A stretch of DNA of 64,000 nucleotides from Pleomorphomonas sp. T1.2MG-36 (GTDB lineage: Bacteria; Pseudomonadota; Alphaproteobacteria; Rhizobiales; Pleomorphomonadaceae): assembly GCF_950100655.1 (NCBI RefSeq), contig NZ_CATNLY010000023.1, forward strand, positions 868,001 to 932,000, written 5' to 3'. This document shows, piece after piece, positions 1-9,097 of this stretch. The notes beneath the pieces are model-generated. The model did no database searches. It had not been told where the DNA came from and saw only the letters and a program-made list of their open reading frames with translations. Position 1 is the first letter of the stretch; each line of letters starts with the position of its first letter. A program made the position numbers and the translations under genes.

Positions 1-1
1 C

Positions 2-3000
2 GCGCTCTACCTGGCCGGCCGCTCGACGTTGGACCTGTCGGGCCGCGTCGACGATGCCGGTCCGATCACCATCGACAAGCTGGCGCTCGCCGCGCCGGTG
101 CTGACGCTGCAAGGCTCGGCGGCGCTCGCCGCCGACCACTTCCCGACGGCCATCGACATCGACGGCCGCCTCGCGGGCAAGGACGGAGCCCTGCCGCTTG
201 GCGGCGCGGGCGCCACAACTCGGCTCGGCGAGGGACGACTGCGCTTTTCCTTCGGGCATGATGGCGCCTGGAGCCTGGAACTTGCCGCGGAGGGCCTGTC
301 GACACCCACCTTCGGTGCCGGGGCGCTGGCGATCAACGGCCGTGGCGCCGCCACCGATCTGGCCGACGCCGAGAAGCGCCGCATCGACTTCACACTCAGC
401 GGCGGCTCGAATGGCCTCAGCTTCACCGATGCCGCCGTCGGCGCGGCCGTGGGGGGCGAGCTGTCCTTCTCCGGCTCCGGCCGCTGGGCGGCCGGTGTCC
501 CGCTGACCATCGACGCCTTGAAGCTGGCGACGCCCACCGCCGAGGCATCGTTCGCAGGCAAGGTGGAGGATGGCCGCATCGAAGGGCAGCAAACGCTTCT
601 GGCTCCCTCGCTTGCGCCCTTCTCGGCGCTGGCCGGACGATCGCTTGACGGCCGCGTCGAACTGGCCGCCAGCGGAACCCTCGCTCCCACGACTGGAGCG
701 TTCGACCTGACTCTCGACGGCGAGGCCGGTGCGCTTTCGGCCGACATCGCCCGACTGGACAGCCTTCTCTCCGGTGCGACCAAGCTGAGCGGCCGCGTTG
801 CCCGCGACACCTCGGGGCTCAAGCTTCAGAATGTCAGGATCGCCAATCCGGCGCTGACGCTGACCGCCGACGGCAACCATGCCCTCGAGAGCACCGATGT
901 CACGGCGACGCTGACGTTGCCGGACGTCGGCCGCGTCGAGCCGAAAGCCAAGGGGGCGGCCGGGTTGATGCTGTCGGTCCGCGGCAGCGGCGGGCCACTC
1001 GATCTGACGGCGCGGCTTTCCTCCGACCGTCTCACGCTGGCCGGCAACGCGCTCGACAATCTGGGCGTTGATCTGACCGGTCGCCTGGATGGTGGCGACT
1101 TCAACGGCAAGATTGATGGCACGGGGCGCCTGAAGGGGAAGCCCCTGGCGCTGTCCGCCGGGCTCAAGAGTGCCGACGACGGTAGCCGGCGCATCGAGGG
1201 GCTTGCCCTTTCTGTGGCCGATAGCCGAATAACAGGCGATGCGACGATCAACTCCGATGGGCTGACCACCGGCCGGCTGGCCATCGACTCGCCAGATCTC
1301 TCCGCGCTGGCTCCGCTTGTCCTCGTCGATCTCGCCGGCCGGCTTTCCGCCGATGTGAGCCTGACGCCGGAGAATGGACGGCAAGCGGCGCAAACCAAGA
1401 TCAAGGCGGCCAATCTCGCCGTTGCCGGGACCAGGATTGCGTCGGCCGACGTCGAAGCGACCATTGCCGATCTTCTCGGCGCGCCGAAAATCGACGGTCG
1501 CTTCGCGGCGAAGGGCCTTGCGACCGAAGCCGCGAGCGTGACCAGCCTCGACGGCACCGCGAAAAGCGAGGGCAACGCAACGGCCTTCACCGTCCGGGCC
1601 GACGGAATAGCGGCACCGCAGCTCACCGCGGCAGGGCTCTCCGGTTTTGCGGCGACGGCATCCGGCCGGCTTGACGGCAACAAGGTGATGCTCGCCAGCG
1701 CGAAGCTGACCGGTCCCGCCGGGTTTGGCGCCGACGCCAATGGCATCGTTCCGTTTTCCGGCGGCGGTCTCGGCGTCGACGTCAGGGCGAATCTGCCGCT
1801 CGCCCTCGCGCAGTCCTTCGTCGCCACGCGTGGCACGCGTCTGACCGGGACAGCCAATGCAACCGTGAAAGTGTCCGGCAGCCTTGCTTCGCCCGACTTT
1901 TCCGGGCGCGTGACGGTCAGTGGCGCTTCGGTTGCCGATCCGCTGACCACCATGCGCCTCGACGCCATCGACGTGGCGCTCCAGCTCACCGGCGACAGGG
2001 TCCGCATCGAGAGGGCGACCGGCACCGTCAAGGGCGGCGGGCGTCTTTCGGCCGAAGGCAGCATCGGGCTTTCGACCGGCCTGCCGGTCGATGTCCGCGT
2101 CACGGCGGCCAGGGCGCGCGTCACCGACGGCCGAATCGTGACGGCCGATCTCGATGCATCTCTCGCGGTGGGCGGCTCGATGGTCGACGGCCTCAAGGTC
2201 ACCGGCAAGGTCGACATCGCGCGGGCCGAAATCACCGTTCCCGAAGGTGGAAGCGGAGCGGCGACCCTGATCGAGGTCCGTCACAAGAACACGCCTGATG
2301 ACGTGAATGCCACGCTGAAGCGCATCAGCAAGGCGGCCGGCGACGGCCGGACAAAATCGGGAGGCGGCCTCTCCGTCGGTCTCGACGTTGCCGTCAACGC
2401 ACCGCGCCAGCTGTTCGTGCGCGGCCGAGGCATCGATGCCGAACTCGGCGGTCACCTGACCGTGCGGGGCACGCTGGGCGACGTGCAGCCCGTGGGCAGT
2501 TTCTCGCTGATCCGTGGCCGTGTGCTGGTGATCGGCCAGCGCATCAGCCTCACCGAGGGCACCGTGACCCTCCAGGGCGACCTCAATCCCTACCTGTCCC
2601 TGTCGGCGACCACCACGTCGGAGTCGATCTCCGTGACCGCCACCGTCGAGGGCTATGCGGACAATCCCAGCATCGTCCTCTCCTCGACGCCCGAGCTGCC
2701 GCAGGACGAAATCCTTGCCCGCTTCCTGTTCAAGCGCTCGGTCTCGGATCTTTCGGCCTTGCAGATCGCCCAGTTGGCCGAGGCGGTGACCCAGCTCGCC
2801 GGCGGAGGCAACGGCAATGGCATCGTCGACCGCCTGCGCGCCAGCGTCGGCCTCGACGATCTCGACGTGAACACCGATGCCCAGGGCAACGCGGCCGTGA
2901 CGGCCGGCCGCTACGTCACCGAACGCGTCTATCTCGGCGTCACGGCTGGCGAAGGCGGGCGGAGCGGCGTGTCGGTCAATCTCGACATCACCGACGACGT

Positions 3001-3067
3001 CAAGGCCCGGGCCGAGGCGACACAGGAACAATCGAAGGTCGGCGTCTATTTCGAAAAGGAATACTGA
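2..3067 (+). CDS. tamB: Translocation and assembly module TamB (DUF490), 5'-truncated by window edge
   Basis: The reading frame is open from the first bases, so the gene starts outside the window; 1021 residues are visible. The protein is low complexity in the way TamB is: long alternating beta-strand repeats rich in Gly, Ala, Asp and Leu (for example repeated L-x-G-x-(L/V)-x-G-x-L patterns), ending in the conserved DUF490 C-terminal block with R-G-R-V-L-V-I-G and a terminal strand ending in F-E-K-E-Y. TamB is an inner-membrane-anchored periplasmic AsmA-like protein that works with the outer-membrane protein TamA in lipid or autotransporter delivery. A tamA gene would be expected just upstream, outside the window. 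Family assignment is firm; precise cargo cannot be read from sequence. Confidence 0.9.
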   Translation, partial: ALYLAGRSTLDLSGRVDDAGPITIDKLALAAPVLTLQGSAALAADHFPTAIDIDGRLAGKDGALPLGGAGATTRLGEGRLRFSFGHDGAWSLELAAEGLSTPTFGAGALAINGRGAATDLADAEKRRIDFTLSGGSNGLSFTDAAVGAAVGGELSFSGSGRWAAGVPLTIDALKLATPTAEASFAGKVEDGRIEGQQTLLAPSLAPFSALAGRSLDGRVELAASGTLAPTTGAFDLTLDGEAGALSADIARLDSLLSGATKLSGRVARDTSGLKLQNVRIANPALTLTADGNHALESTDVTATLTLPDVGRVEPKAKGAAGLMLSVRGSGGPLDLTARLSSDRLTLAGNALDNLGVDLTGRLDGGDFNGKIDGTGRLKGKPLALSAGLKSADDGSRRIEGLALSVADSRITGDATINSDGLTTGRLAIDSPDLSALAPLVLVDLAGRLSADVSLTPENGRQAAQTKIKAANLAVAGTRIASADVEATIADLLGAPKIDGRFAAKGLATEAASVTSLDGTAKSEGNATAFTVRADGIAAPQLTAAGLSGFAATASGRLDGNKVMLASAKLTGPAGFGADANGIVPFSGGGLGVDVRANLPLALAQSFVATRGTRLTGTANATVKVSGSLASPDFSGRVTVSGASVADPLTTMRLDAIDVALQLTGDRVRIERATGTVKGGGRLSAEGSIGLSTGLPVDVRVTAARARVTDGRIVTADLDASLAVGGSMVDGLKVTGKVDIARAEITVPEGGSGAATLIEVRHKNTPDDVNATLKRISKAAGDGRTKSGGGLSVGLDVAVNAPRQLFVRGRGIDAELGGHLTVRGTLGDVQPVGSFSLIRGRVLVIGQRISLTEGTVTLQGDLNPYLSLSATTTSESISVTATVEGYADNPSIVLSSTPELPQDEILARFLFKRSVSDLSALQIAQLAEAVTQLAGGGNGNGIVDRLRASVGLDDLDVNTDAQGNAAVTAGRYVTERVYLGVTAGEGGRSGVSVNLDITDDVKARAEATQEQSKVGVYFEKEY

Positions 3068-3259
3068 CCGCTCCCCGATCGAGACCGGGTGCCTGGCTTG
3101 TCTGGGCACCCGCATCATCCTTGCCAGAGATCAATAGCATCTCCGTAATCTGTTGGACGGATGGCCGATGGTGGCGCATCGTCCGCAGCATTCCTTTCTT
3201 CCGCTCGTTCGGTCGCCGGCAGAGGCGCGACGACGTGGGCACCAAGGCGAAGGCAAACC

Positions 3260-4189
3260 ATGCAGACCTACCAGATTCCCAAAAGCGACCTTTCGGTCTC
3301 CTCCGTCATCCTCGGCCTGATGCGCATTGCCAAAATGAGCGATGCCGAGATCCGGACCCTGGTCAACACCGCCATCGAGGCGGGCATCAACATGATCGAC
3401 CATGCCGACATCTATGGCGGCGAGCTGCATCTTTGCGAAAAGCGGTTCGGCGAGGCGATGAACCTGACGCCGGCCCAGCGCGAGAAGATCGTCATCCAGA
3501 GCAAGGCCGGCATCCGCAAGGGCTTCTTCGACTTTTCCGAAGCGCACCTCCTTGAAGCCGTCGACGGATCGCTGAAGGCGCTCAAGACCGATTATCTCGA
3601 CGTACTGCTCCTGCATCGCCCCGATGCGCTGGTCGAGCCGGAAGAGGTCGCCTCGGCCTTCGACAAGCTGCAGGCATCCGGCAAGGTGCGGAACTTCGGC
3701 GTTTCCAACCAGACGCCCGGCCAGATCGAACTGCTGAAGACGGCGGTGAAGCAGCCGCTTCTCGTCAACCAGGTACAGCTGTCGATCACCCACGCGCCGC
3801 TGATCGCCCAGGGCGTCGCCATCAACATGGCCGGCCTCGAGCAGTCGGTCGACCGCAACCTCGGCCTCCTCGACTATTCGCGCAAGGAAGGCATGACGCT
3901 GCAGGCGTGGTCGCCGTTCCAGCGGGGCTTCTTCGACGGGCCGTTCATCGGCGACCGCGAGAACTGCGCCGCCCTCAACGACGCGCTCGATGAGATCGCC
4001 GCCGCCCACGGCGTGACGCCGACCGGCATCGCGGTGGCCTGGATCATCCGCCATCCGGCGAAGATGCAGGTGGTGCTGGGCACGACCCGCACCGACCGCG
4101 TCAAGGAGTGCGTTGCCGGCGCCGGCGTGACGCTGTCGCGTGAGGAATGGTACCGGCTGTTCACCGCCGCCGGCTACATCGTTCCCTGA
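3260..4189 (+). CDS. Aldo/keto reductase, YdhF-like
   Basis: 309-residue (alpha/beta)8 NADPH-dependent oxidoreductase. The AKR catalytic set is visible: Asp and Tyr in I-D-H-A-D-I-Y-G-G (about residues 51-60), Lys in I-Q-S-K-A-G, and His in L-L-L-H-R-P-D. The H-A-D-I-Y-G-G form is typical of the E. coli YdhF branch rather than of the Tas/YghZ branch. The ATG at 3260 was chosen over upstream in-frame starts because family alignments begin about here and an AAGGC-like ribosome site precedes it. It sits 62 bases before a second, divergent AKR and probably shares its transcript. Substrate is unknown. Confidence 0.85.
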   Translation: MQTYQIPKSDLSVSSVILGLMRIAKMSDAEIRTLVNTAIEAGINMIDHADIYGGELHLCEKRFGEAMNLTPAQREKIVIQSKAGIRKGFFDFSEAHLLEAVDGSLKALKTDYLDVLLLHRPDALVEPEEVASAFDKLQASGKVRNFGVSNQTPGQIELLKTAVKQPLLVNQVQLSITHAPLIAQGVAINMAGLEQSVDRNLGLLDYSRKEGMTLQAWSPFQRGFFDGPFIGDRENCAALNDALDEIAAAHGVTPTGIAVAWIIRHPAKMQVVLGTTRTDRVKECVAGAGVTLSREEWYRLFTAAGYIVP

Positions 4190-4251
4190 TCGCCTTTGGC
4201 CGGCGGCGGGGGGCCCGCCGCCGCGCCTCCACATTGCGAAAGGACAAGAGG

Positions 4252-5103
4252 ATGAGCACCATCGATGCCGGCCTGTCCGGGCAATTCAAGATCGGCGACC
4301 TCACGGTCAATCGCCTTGGCTTCGGCGCCATGCGCATCACCGGAAAGGGCATCTGGGGCCCGCCCGCCAATCGCGATGCGGCGCTCGCCACGTTGAAACG
4401 GCTGCCGGAGATCGGCGTCGACTTCATCGACACCGCCGACAGCTACGGGCCTGATGTTTCCGAGCAGTTGATCCGCGAGGCCCTGTACCCCTACAAGGGC
4501 ATGCTGATCGCCACCAAGGGCGGCCTCACCCGTGGCGGCCCGGACCAATGGACGCCGAACGGTCGGCCGGACTACCTGATCGAGCAGGCCAAGAAGAGCC
4601 TTGCCAAGCTTGGCGTCGACCGGATCGACCTCTGGCAGTTGCATCGCATCGACCCGAAGGTGCCGCGCGACGAACAGTTCGGCGCGGTGCGCCGGCTCCT
4701 CGACGAGGGCATCATCGCCCACGCCGGCCTTTCGGAAGTCTCGGTGGCCGAGATCGAGTCGGCGCGGAAAGTGTTCCCCGTCGCCACCGTGCAGAACCGC
4801 TACAACCTCACCGATCGCGCCAGTGAGGACGTCCTTGCCCACTGTGAGGCGAACGGCATCGGGTTCATTCCCTGGTTCCCGCTGGCGTCCGGCAAGCTCG
4901 CCCAACCGGGCGGCCTCGTCGACCGCATCGCCAAGGCGCACGGCGCAACGGCCGGTCAGGTGGCGCTCGCATGGTTGCTCGCTCGCAGCCCGGTGATGCT
5001 GCCCATCCCCGGCACATCGAGCGTCGCCCATCTAGATGAGAACGTGGTCGCCGCCAGCCTGAAGCTCACCTCGGCGGAGATGGCCGAGCTCGACGCCGCG
5101 TGA
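4252..5103 (+). CDS. Aldo/keto reductase
   Basis: 283-residue AKR. Asp and Tyr are in I-D-T-A-D-S-Y-G (about residue 60), Lys in I-A-T-K-G-G, His in W-Q-L-H-R-I-D. The start at 4252 is preceded by AAAGGACAAGAGG, a good ribosome site. It is only distantly like the preceding AKR (different motif forms), so the pair is not a recent duplication. Such AKRs commonly reduce small aldehydes and are often annotated as pyridoxal- or general aldehyde reductases, but nothing here fixes a substrate. Confidence 0.85.
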   Translation: MSTIDAGLSGQFKIGDLTVNRLGFGAMRITGKGIWGPPANRDAALATLKRLPEIGVDFIDTADSYGPDVSEQLIREALYPYKGMLIATKGGLTRGGPDQWTPNGRPDYLIEQAKKSLAKLGVDRIDLWQLHRIDPKVPRDEQFGAVRRLLDEGIIAHAGLSEVSVAEIESARKVFPVATVQNRYNLTDRASEDVLAHCEANGIGFIPWFPLASGKLAQPGGLVDRIAKAHGATAGQVALAWLLARSPVMLPIPGTSSVAHLDENVVAASLKLTSAEMAELDAA

Positions 5104-5126
5104 GGGCAGCATAGGTTCCAACCGAT

Positions 5127-5152
5127 GCGGCAGCGACACGGATCGCTGCCGC
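5127..5152 (+). terminator. Perfect stem-loop after the AKR pair
   Basis: GCGGCAGCGA and TCGCTGCCGC form a perfect 10-base-pair stem around a CACGGA loop, 24 bases after the stop of the second AKR. The following bases (TCTTGG) are only weakly T-rich, so it may be a transcript-end stabiliser rather than a classical intrinsic terminator. Confidence 0.5.
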
Positions 5153-5213
5153 TCTTGGCCCGTGGTGCCGTCGGGCCTTTCGCGCAAGGTTAGGATGGGG
5201 CATTGTCCGCCCC

Positions 5214-6923
5214 ATGCTCAAAACCTTCTTTTCCTATTACCGCCCTTATCGCGCGTTGTTCCTGCTCGACTTTGGCTGCGCCGTCGTCGCAGGCCTGCTC
5301 GAGCTCGGCTTTCCTCTCGCGGTCAAGGTCTACATTGACCGCCTGCTGCCATCGGCCGACTGGGCCCTGATCGTCGCCGCCGCTCTGGCCCTTCTGGCCG
5401 TCTACCTTCTCAGCGCCGGTCTCAACGCCATCGTCGTCTATTTCGGCCACATGCTCGGCATCAACATCGAAACCGAACTCCGGCGCCGCAGTTTCGATCA
5501 TTTGCAGAAGCTCTCCTTCCGCTATTTCGACAACCAGAAGTCCGGACATCTGGTCGCCCGGCTGACCAAGGACCTCGAAGAGATCGGCGAGATCGCCCAT
5601 CACGGCCCGGAAGACCTGTTCATCGCCGTCATGACCTTCATCGGCGCCTTCCTCCTGATGCTGTCGGTCAACACCGAGCTGGCGCTGATCACCACCGCCA
5701 TCGTGCCGGCGGTCGCCTTCATCACCGCCCGCTACGGCGGCCGCATGACCGAGAACTGGCACCAGCTCTACGGGCGCGTCGCAGGCTTCAACGTGCGGAT
5801 CGAAGAGAACGTCGGCGGCATGCGCGTGGTGCAGGCCTTCGCCAACGAGGACCACGAGCGCCGGCTGTTCGCCGTCGACAACTCCGCCTACCGGACCACC
5901 AAGCTCGCCGCCTACCGGCTGATGGCCGCCACCAACGCGCTGTCCTTCCTGTCGATGCGCCTCGTTCAGCTCGTCGTGCTGATCGCCGGCAGCCGGCTGG
6001 TGTTGACGGGCGATCTCACGGCTGGCGGCTTCGTCGGCTTCCTGCTGCTGGTCGGCGTGTTCTTCCGCCCGGTCGAAAAGATCAACGCGGTGATCGAAAC
6101 CTATCCCAAGGGCATCGCCGGCTTCCGCCGCTATCTTGAGTTCCTGGGCACCGAGCCGGACATCGCCGACAGGCCCAACGCCATCGTCGCCCCGCCGTTC
6201 AAGGGGCATGTGCGCTTTTCGGATGTCGGCTTCAGCTATGGCGGCGACCGGCCGCTGCTTTCCGGCATCAACCTCGACATAGCCTCCGGCGAGACGATTG
6301 CCTTCGTCGGACCGTCGGGTGTCGGCAAGACGACCCTCTGCTCGCTGCTGCCACGCTTCTACGAGGTGACGGAGGGCGCCATCTCCATTGACGGCATCGA
6401 CATCAGGAACATGACCGTCGCCTCGCTGAGGCGGCAGATCGGAATCGTGCAACAGGACGTGTTCCTGTTCGGAGGCACCATTCGCGAGAACATCGCCTAC
6501 GGCCGGCTGGATGCCACGGAAAGCGAAATCGCGGCTGCCGCCGAGCGCGCTCAACTCGGCAGTCTCCTGTCCGACCTGCCCGATGGGCTCGACACCATCG
6601 TCGGCGAGCGCGGCGTCAAGCTGTCCGGTGGCCAGAAGCAGCGCATCGCCATCGCCCGCATGTTCCTGAAGGATCCGCCGATCCTGATCCTCGACGAGGC
6701 CACCTCGGCGCTGGATACCGCGACGGAACGTGAAATCCAGGCCTCGCTGGCCGAACTTGCCAAGGGGCGCACCTCGCTGGTCATCGCCCACCGGCTCAGC
6801 ACCATCCGCAATGCGCACCGCATCGTCGTGGTGGATGCCGACGGCATCGCCGAGCAGGGCAGCCACGACGACCTTCTGAAGCGCGGCGGCGGCTATGCCC
6901 GTCTCTACGCGGCGGGTGGCTGA
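5214..6923 (+). CDS. ABC transporter, fused permease/ATPase half-transporter (MsbA/lipid-exporter-like)
   Basis: 569 residues: an N-terminal type-I exporter membrane domain of about six helices (residues 1-310) and a C-terminal nucleotide-binding domain. Walker A is G-P-S-G-V-G-K-T-T, the signature is L-S-G-G-Q-K-Q, Walker B is I-L-I-L-D-E-A-T-S-A-L-D, and the switch His lies in I-A-H-R-L-S-T. It would act as a homodimer in the inner membrane. Such proteins export lipids, peptides or drugs; the sequence alone does not tell which. The last 19 bases overlap the 3' end of the convergent dmeF. Confidence 0.88.
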   Translation: MLKTFFSYYRPYRALFLLDFGCAVVAGLLELGFPLAVKVYIDRLLPSADWALIVAAALALLAVYLLSAGLNAIVVYFGHMLGINIETELRRRSFDHLQKLSFRYFDNQKSGHLVARLTKDLEEIGEIAHHGPEDLFIAVMTFIGAFLLMLSVNTELALITTAIVPAVAFITARYGGRMTENWHQLYGRVAGFNVRIEENVGGMRVVQAFANEDHERRLFAVDNSAYRTTKLAAYRLMAATNALSFLSMRLVQLVVLIAGSRLVLTGDLTAGGFVGFLLLVGVFFRPVEKINAVIETYPKGIAGFRRYLEFLGTEPDIADRPNAIVAPPFKGHVRFSDVGFSYGGDRPLLSGINLDIASGETIAFVGPSGVGKTTLCSLLPRFYEVTEGAISIDGIDIRNMTVASLRRQIGIVQQDVFLFGGTIRENIAYGRLDATESEIAAAAERAQLGSLLSDLPDGLDTIVGERGVKLSGGQKQRIAIARMFLKDPPILILDEATSALDTATEREIQASLAELAKGRTSLVIAHRLSTIRNAHRIVVVDADGIAEQGSHDDLLKRGGGYARLYAAGG

Positions 6924-7837
6924 GAAGCGGACGCCCTGGCCTCCACCGTCAGGTGGACGATCTCGTGAACCGGTCGGAGGCGGCGACGCACATTGTCCGC
7001 GTCGTCGCCGACCACCGACACGATGGCGGCATGGCCGGCCGGACCGACGCGCCAAAGATGAAGATCGACGATGCGGGCCTCGGTCTCGTCTTCAACCAGT
7101 TCGCGGATCTCGCCCTCGACATGTGGATCGGCCATGTCGAGAAGCACCGAGGATGCCGCGCGCATCAGTGACCAGGACCAGACCGCGATCACGGCTGCCC
7201 CGACGAGTCCCATGGCCGGATCCAACCATACCCAGCCCAAGAACCGCCCGCCGAGAAGCGCGGCAATCGCAAGGACCGACGTCAAGGCATCCGCCAGCAC
7301 GTGGACGTAGGCAGAGCGCAGGTTGTTGTCATGGCCATGTTCGGCGTGGTCGTGGGGTTCGTGATGGTGATCGTGGTGATGATCGGGACCCAGCAGAACG
7401 GCGCTCAGGAGATTGACCAGGAGTCCCAGCACGGCAATGGCCGTCGCTTCCGAGAAAGCCACCGGTTGCGGATTGAGGAAGCGGAGAGCCGACTCGACGG
7501 CGATGCCCAGCGCCACAAGACCGAGAACCAGGGACGACGCGAAGCCGGCGAGATCGCCGACCTTGCCTGTGCCGAAAGTGAACCGCCGCTCGGCGGCGTA
7601 TCGGCGCGCCAGGAGATAGGCGAAGGCTGCCACCGTCAGAGCACCGGCGTGCGTGGCCATATGGAAACCGTCGGCGAGCAGCGCCATGGAGTTGAACACA
7701 ACACCGGCGACGATTTCGCCGACCATCATGGTCAGCGTCAGGAGCACGACCCAGAGCACACGGCGGGTGTTGCGGTCGTGGTCACGGCCAAGAAAGACGT
7801 GATCGTGAGCCATCCCGCCAACGTCAGACTGCTCCAT
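6905..7837 (-). CDS. dmeF: Cation diffusion facilitator, Co/Ni efflux (DmeF)
   Basis: 310-residue CDF-family proton antiporter with about six membrane helices and a cytoplasmic C-terminal domain. The metal-site helices contain A-D-G-F-H-M-A-T-H-A-G and H-V-L-A-D-A-L-T-S, the form typical of the DmeF branch. A histidine-rich loop (about residues 150-172, with H-H-H-D-H-H-H) lies between helices IV and V, as expected for a divalent-metal exporter. It starts 9 bases after the stop of the regulator gene dmeR, forming the dmeRF operon known from Rhizobium and Agrobacterium, where it confers nickel and cobalt resistance. Metal specificity here is inferred from family and context. Confidence 0.9.
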   Translation of the reverse strand: MEQSDVGGMAHDHVFLGRDHDRNTRRVLWVVLLTLTMMVGEIVAGVVFNSMALLADGFHMATHAGALTVAAFAYLLARRYAAERRFTFGTGKVGDLAGFASSLVLGLVALGIAVESALRFLNPQPVAFSEATAIAVLGLLVNLLSAVLLGPDHHHDHHHEPHDHAEHGHDNNLRSAYVHVLADALTSVLAIAALLGGRFLGWVWLDPAMGLVGAAVIAVWSWSLMRAASSVLLDMADPHVEGEIRELVEDETEARIVDLHLWRVGPAGHAAIVSVVGDDADNVRRRLRPVHEIVHLTVEARASASQPPAA

Positions 7838-7846
7838 TGCCCTGCC

Positions 7847-8119
7847 TCATTTTCCGTAGCGACGAATGGCTTCCATCAGTTCGTCCGCTGCCGCCGACCG
7901 CGTGGCATCGTCGATGCCAGGGCGGGCGACATGCTCGTGGAGGTGTCCCTCGATCAGCTCGTCCATCAGCCCCAGCACCGCGCCGCGCACACCGGCCACC
8001 TGATGCAAGACGACGGCGCACTCCGCCTCGTCCTCCAGCGCTTTTTCAATGGCGGTCAACTGTCCGGCGATGCGCCGGACACGGGCGAGCAAGGGTTTTT
8101 TGTTCGTTTTGGTATGCAT
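7847..8119 (-). CDS. dmeR: RcnR/CsoR-family metal-sensing repressor (DmeR)
   Basis: 90-residue all-helical, DNA-binding metal sensor of the CsoR/RcnR/FrmR family. The N-terminal part is basic with R-V-R-R-I-A-G-Q-L; Cys is in A-E-C-A-V-V-L-H-Q, followed by His at E-G-H-L-H-E-H, the pattern of Ni/Co sensors rather than Cu(I) CsoR. It is the first gene of a dmeRF operon and lies directly downstream of a C6-centred palindrome that should be its own operator. The start ATG at 8119 is two bases from the operator edge, so binding would block initiation at the shared promoter. Role by homology to rhizobial DmeR. Confidence 0.88.
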   Translation of the reverse strand: MHTKTNKKPLLARVRRIAGQLTAIEKALEDEAECAVVLHQVAGVRGAVLGLMDELIEGHLHEHVARPGIDDATRSAAADELMEAIRRYGK

Positions 8120-8120
8120 G

Positions 8121-8142
8121 ATAGGATACCCCCCTATCCTAT
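8121..8142 (-). promoter_or_regulatory. DmeR operator: 8-bp palindrome around a C6 tract
   Basis: ATAGGATA-CCCCCC-TATCCTAT: two perfectly complementary 8-base arms separated by six cytosines, immediately upstream of dmeR. RcnR, FrmR and DmeR repressors recognise exactly this architecture (AT-rich inverted repeat flanking a G/C tract). Direct reading; the binding protein is inferred from position. Confidence 0.85.
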
Positions 8143-8488
8143 AGAACTGGGAACCGTTGGCAAGACCTGAGTTCGCACTCGCGCCGTCGCCTCGGCGAAG
8201 ACTCTTCCGCCCTAAAACAACCGAAACATCGGGCAGCGCAAGGCGTTCACGGAGCGATCCCAACAATCGCAGTCGTTCTCCTCGCACCGTCGAGGTGTCG
8301 ACGAGACCGGCACGATGCCATTGCCAGCCGACCTGAGGCACGATGCAGAGCGAGCGGGTGAGTCCGGATCGCCTGAGCGTCGCCAAGCGGGCTGTATCCA
8401 TCCCGGCGGCCTTATGGCGACCCCGCGCGGGCGCTTTCCGAAATATAGGCGTATCCGTTGAGCGATGCCCCGCATCCGGAAAATCACG
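8143..8488. other. Intergenic stretch between dmeR operator and IS200 element, no convincing gene
   Basis: About 345 bases. Open frames exist on both strands but none has a ribosome site, a recognisable domain or an alphaproteobacterial residue make-up. It should contain the dmeRF promoter at its left end; it may also include decayed coding sequence, but I cannot identify a parent. Confidence 0.5.
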
Positions 8489-8511
8489 AACCTCCGCCAG
8501 AGGCGGAGGTT
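8489..8511. repeat. IS200 right-end hairpin
   Basis: AACCTCCGCC-AGA-GGCGGAGGTT: perfect 10-base-pair stem with a 3-base loop, on the 3' side of tnpA. It resembles the hairpin at the other end (CCTCCACC-ATA-GGTGGAGG), the expected TnpA recognition structure. Confidence 0.75.
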
Positions 8512-8528
8512 TGGGACGCTGCGCTTGG

Positions 8529-8543
8529 GCCACTAGAAGTGGC
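8529..8543 (-). terminator. Small stem-loop after the transposase gene
   Basis: GCCACT-AGA-AGTGGC, a 6-base-pair stem 10 bases beyond the tnpA stop codon. It could help end the transposase transcript; there is no clear T run in the tnpA direction. Confidence 0.35.
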
Positions 8544-8552
8544 TTTGTTACA

Positions 8553-8987
8553 TCAGGGGTTCAGCTTGAACAGATCGTTGTGATCTGATGCCTTGTCGGC
8601 TTTCTCCTGGTCCCTGATGTAACGTCTAACGACCTGTTCATTGTAGCCGGTGGTGGATACGAAGTAACCGCGCGCCCAAAAGTGATAGCCGCGGAACTTG
8701 CGTTTGCGGGCATATTTGTTGGCGACATAAAGAGCCGTCTTGCCCTTCAGAAACCCGACGATGTGCGAAACGGAATACTTCGGCGGGATCGATATCAGCA
8801 TATGCACATGGTCAGTCATCATGTGCCCTTCGACGATCTGGCAGCCCTTCTGGAGACAGAGTTTCCGGAATTTCTCAACCAGTTCCCGACGCAACTCTCC
8901 ATAAAGCCTTTTCATTCTGTATTTACTTGCAAAAACCAAGTGGTATTTGCAGTCCCACGTTGAGTGGGCTAGATGGTTATCGTCCAC
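8553..8987 (-). CDS. tnpA: IS200/IS605-family transposase TnpA (HUH, Y1)
   Basis: 144 residues, the usual length for IS200 TnpA. The N-terminal W-D-C-K-Y-H-L-V-F block, the HUH pair in T-D-H-V-H-M-L-I (residues 60 and 62), and the nucleophile Tyr in R-R-Y-I-R-D-Q (about residue 123) are all present, so it looks intact. The chosen start is a GTG at 8987, preceded by GGAGG six bases upstream; upstream in-frame codons run into the end structure and are rejected. The ribosome site is inside a long leader hairpin (8991-9033), which should keep expression low. Confidence 0.88.
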   Translation of the reverse strand: MDDNHLAHSTWDCKYHLVFASKYRMKRLYGELRRELVEKFRKLCLQKGCQIVEGHMMTDHVHMLISIPPKYSVSHIVGFLKGKTALYVANKYARKRKFRGYHFWARGYFVSTTGYNEQVVRRYIRDQEKADKASDHNDLFKLNP

Positions 8988-8990
8988 TAT

Positions 8991-9033
8991 AACCTCCGTT
9001 CTTGACCCACTTCGTGGCCCAAGCACGGAGGTT
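8991..9033 (-). promoter_or_regulatory. Leader hairpin covering the tnpA ribosome-binding site
   Basis: AACCTCCG (8991-8998) pairs with CGGAGGTT (9026-9033); inside, CTTG pairs with CAAG and CCAC with GTGG around a GAA loop. On the tnpA transcript the GGAGG sits in the closing stem, so translation should be repressed. IS200 elements are known to silence their transposase by such a structure. Confidence 0.7.
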
Positions 9034-9062
9034 TCTTTTATACTGTGTAGAACCCATCCAAT

Positions 9063-9081
9063 CCTCCACCATAGGTGGAGG
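9063..9081. repeat. IS200 left-end hairpin
   Basis: CCTCCACC-ATA-GGTGGAGG: perfect 8-base-pair stem, 3-base loop, upstream of tnpA. Confidence 0.75.
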
Positions 9082-9097
9082 TTTTCTTTCGATAAGC

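Larger units (their letters stand above)
8485..9090 (-). mobile_element. IS200/IS605-family insertion sequence (tnpA only); ends approximate
   Basis: A single HUH transposase gene lies between two subterminal hairpins of related sequence, 8489-8511 and 9063-9081, as in IS200-type elements that move as single strands. There is no tnpB. These elements make no target duplication or terminal inverted repeats, so exact boundaries cannot be read; the coordinates are the outer edges of the hairpins plus a few bases. It lies immediately next to the intrinsic terminator of the sugar ABC operon and interrupts no visible gene. Confidence 0.8.

Noticed and set aside
826..2235. 469-codon minus-strand frame opposite tamB
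   Set aside because: Ser/Arg/Pro-rich shadow with no domain; tamB repeats explain the region.
3260..5103. Tandem AKR genes as a recent duplication
   Set aside because: Catalytic motif forms and flanking sequences differ too much; they belong to different AKR branches.
8143..8488. Small open frames between dmeR and the IS element
   Set aside because: No ribosome site, no family resemblance, and one is merely an upstream extension of the dmeR frame through the operator.
8485..9090. TnpB/OMEGA RNA companion to the IS200-type transposase
   Set aside because: No RuvC-type frame exists nearby; the element carries tnpA only.
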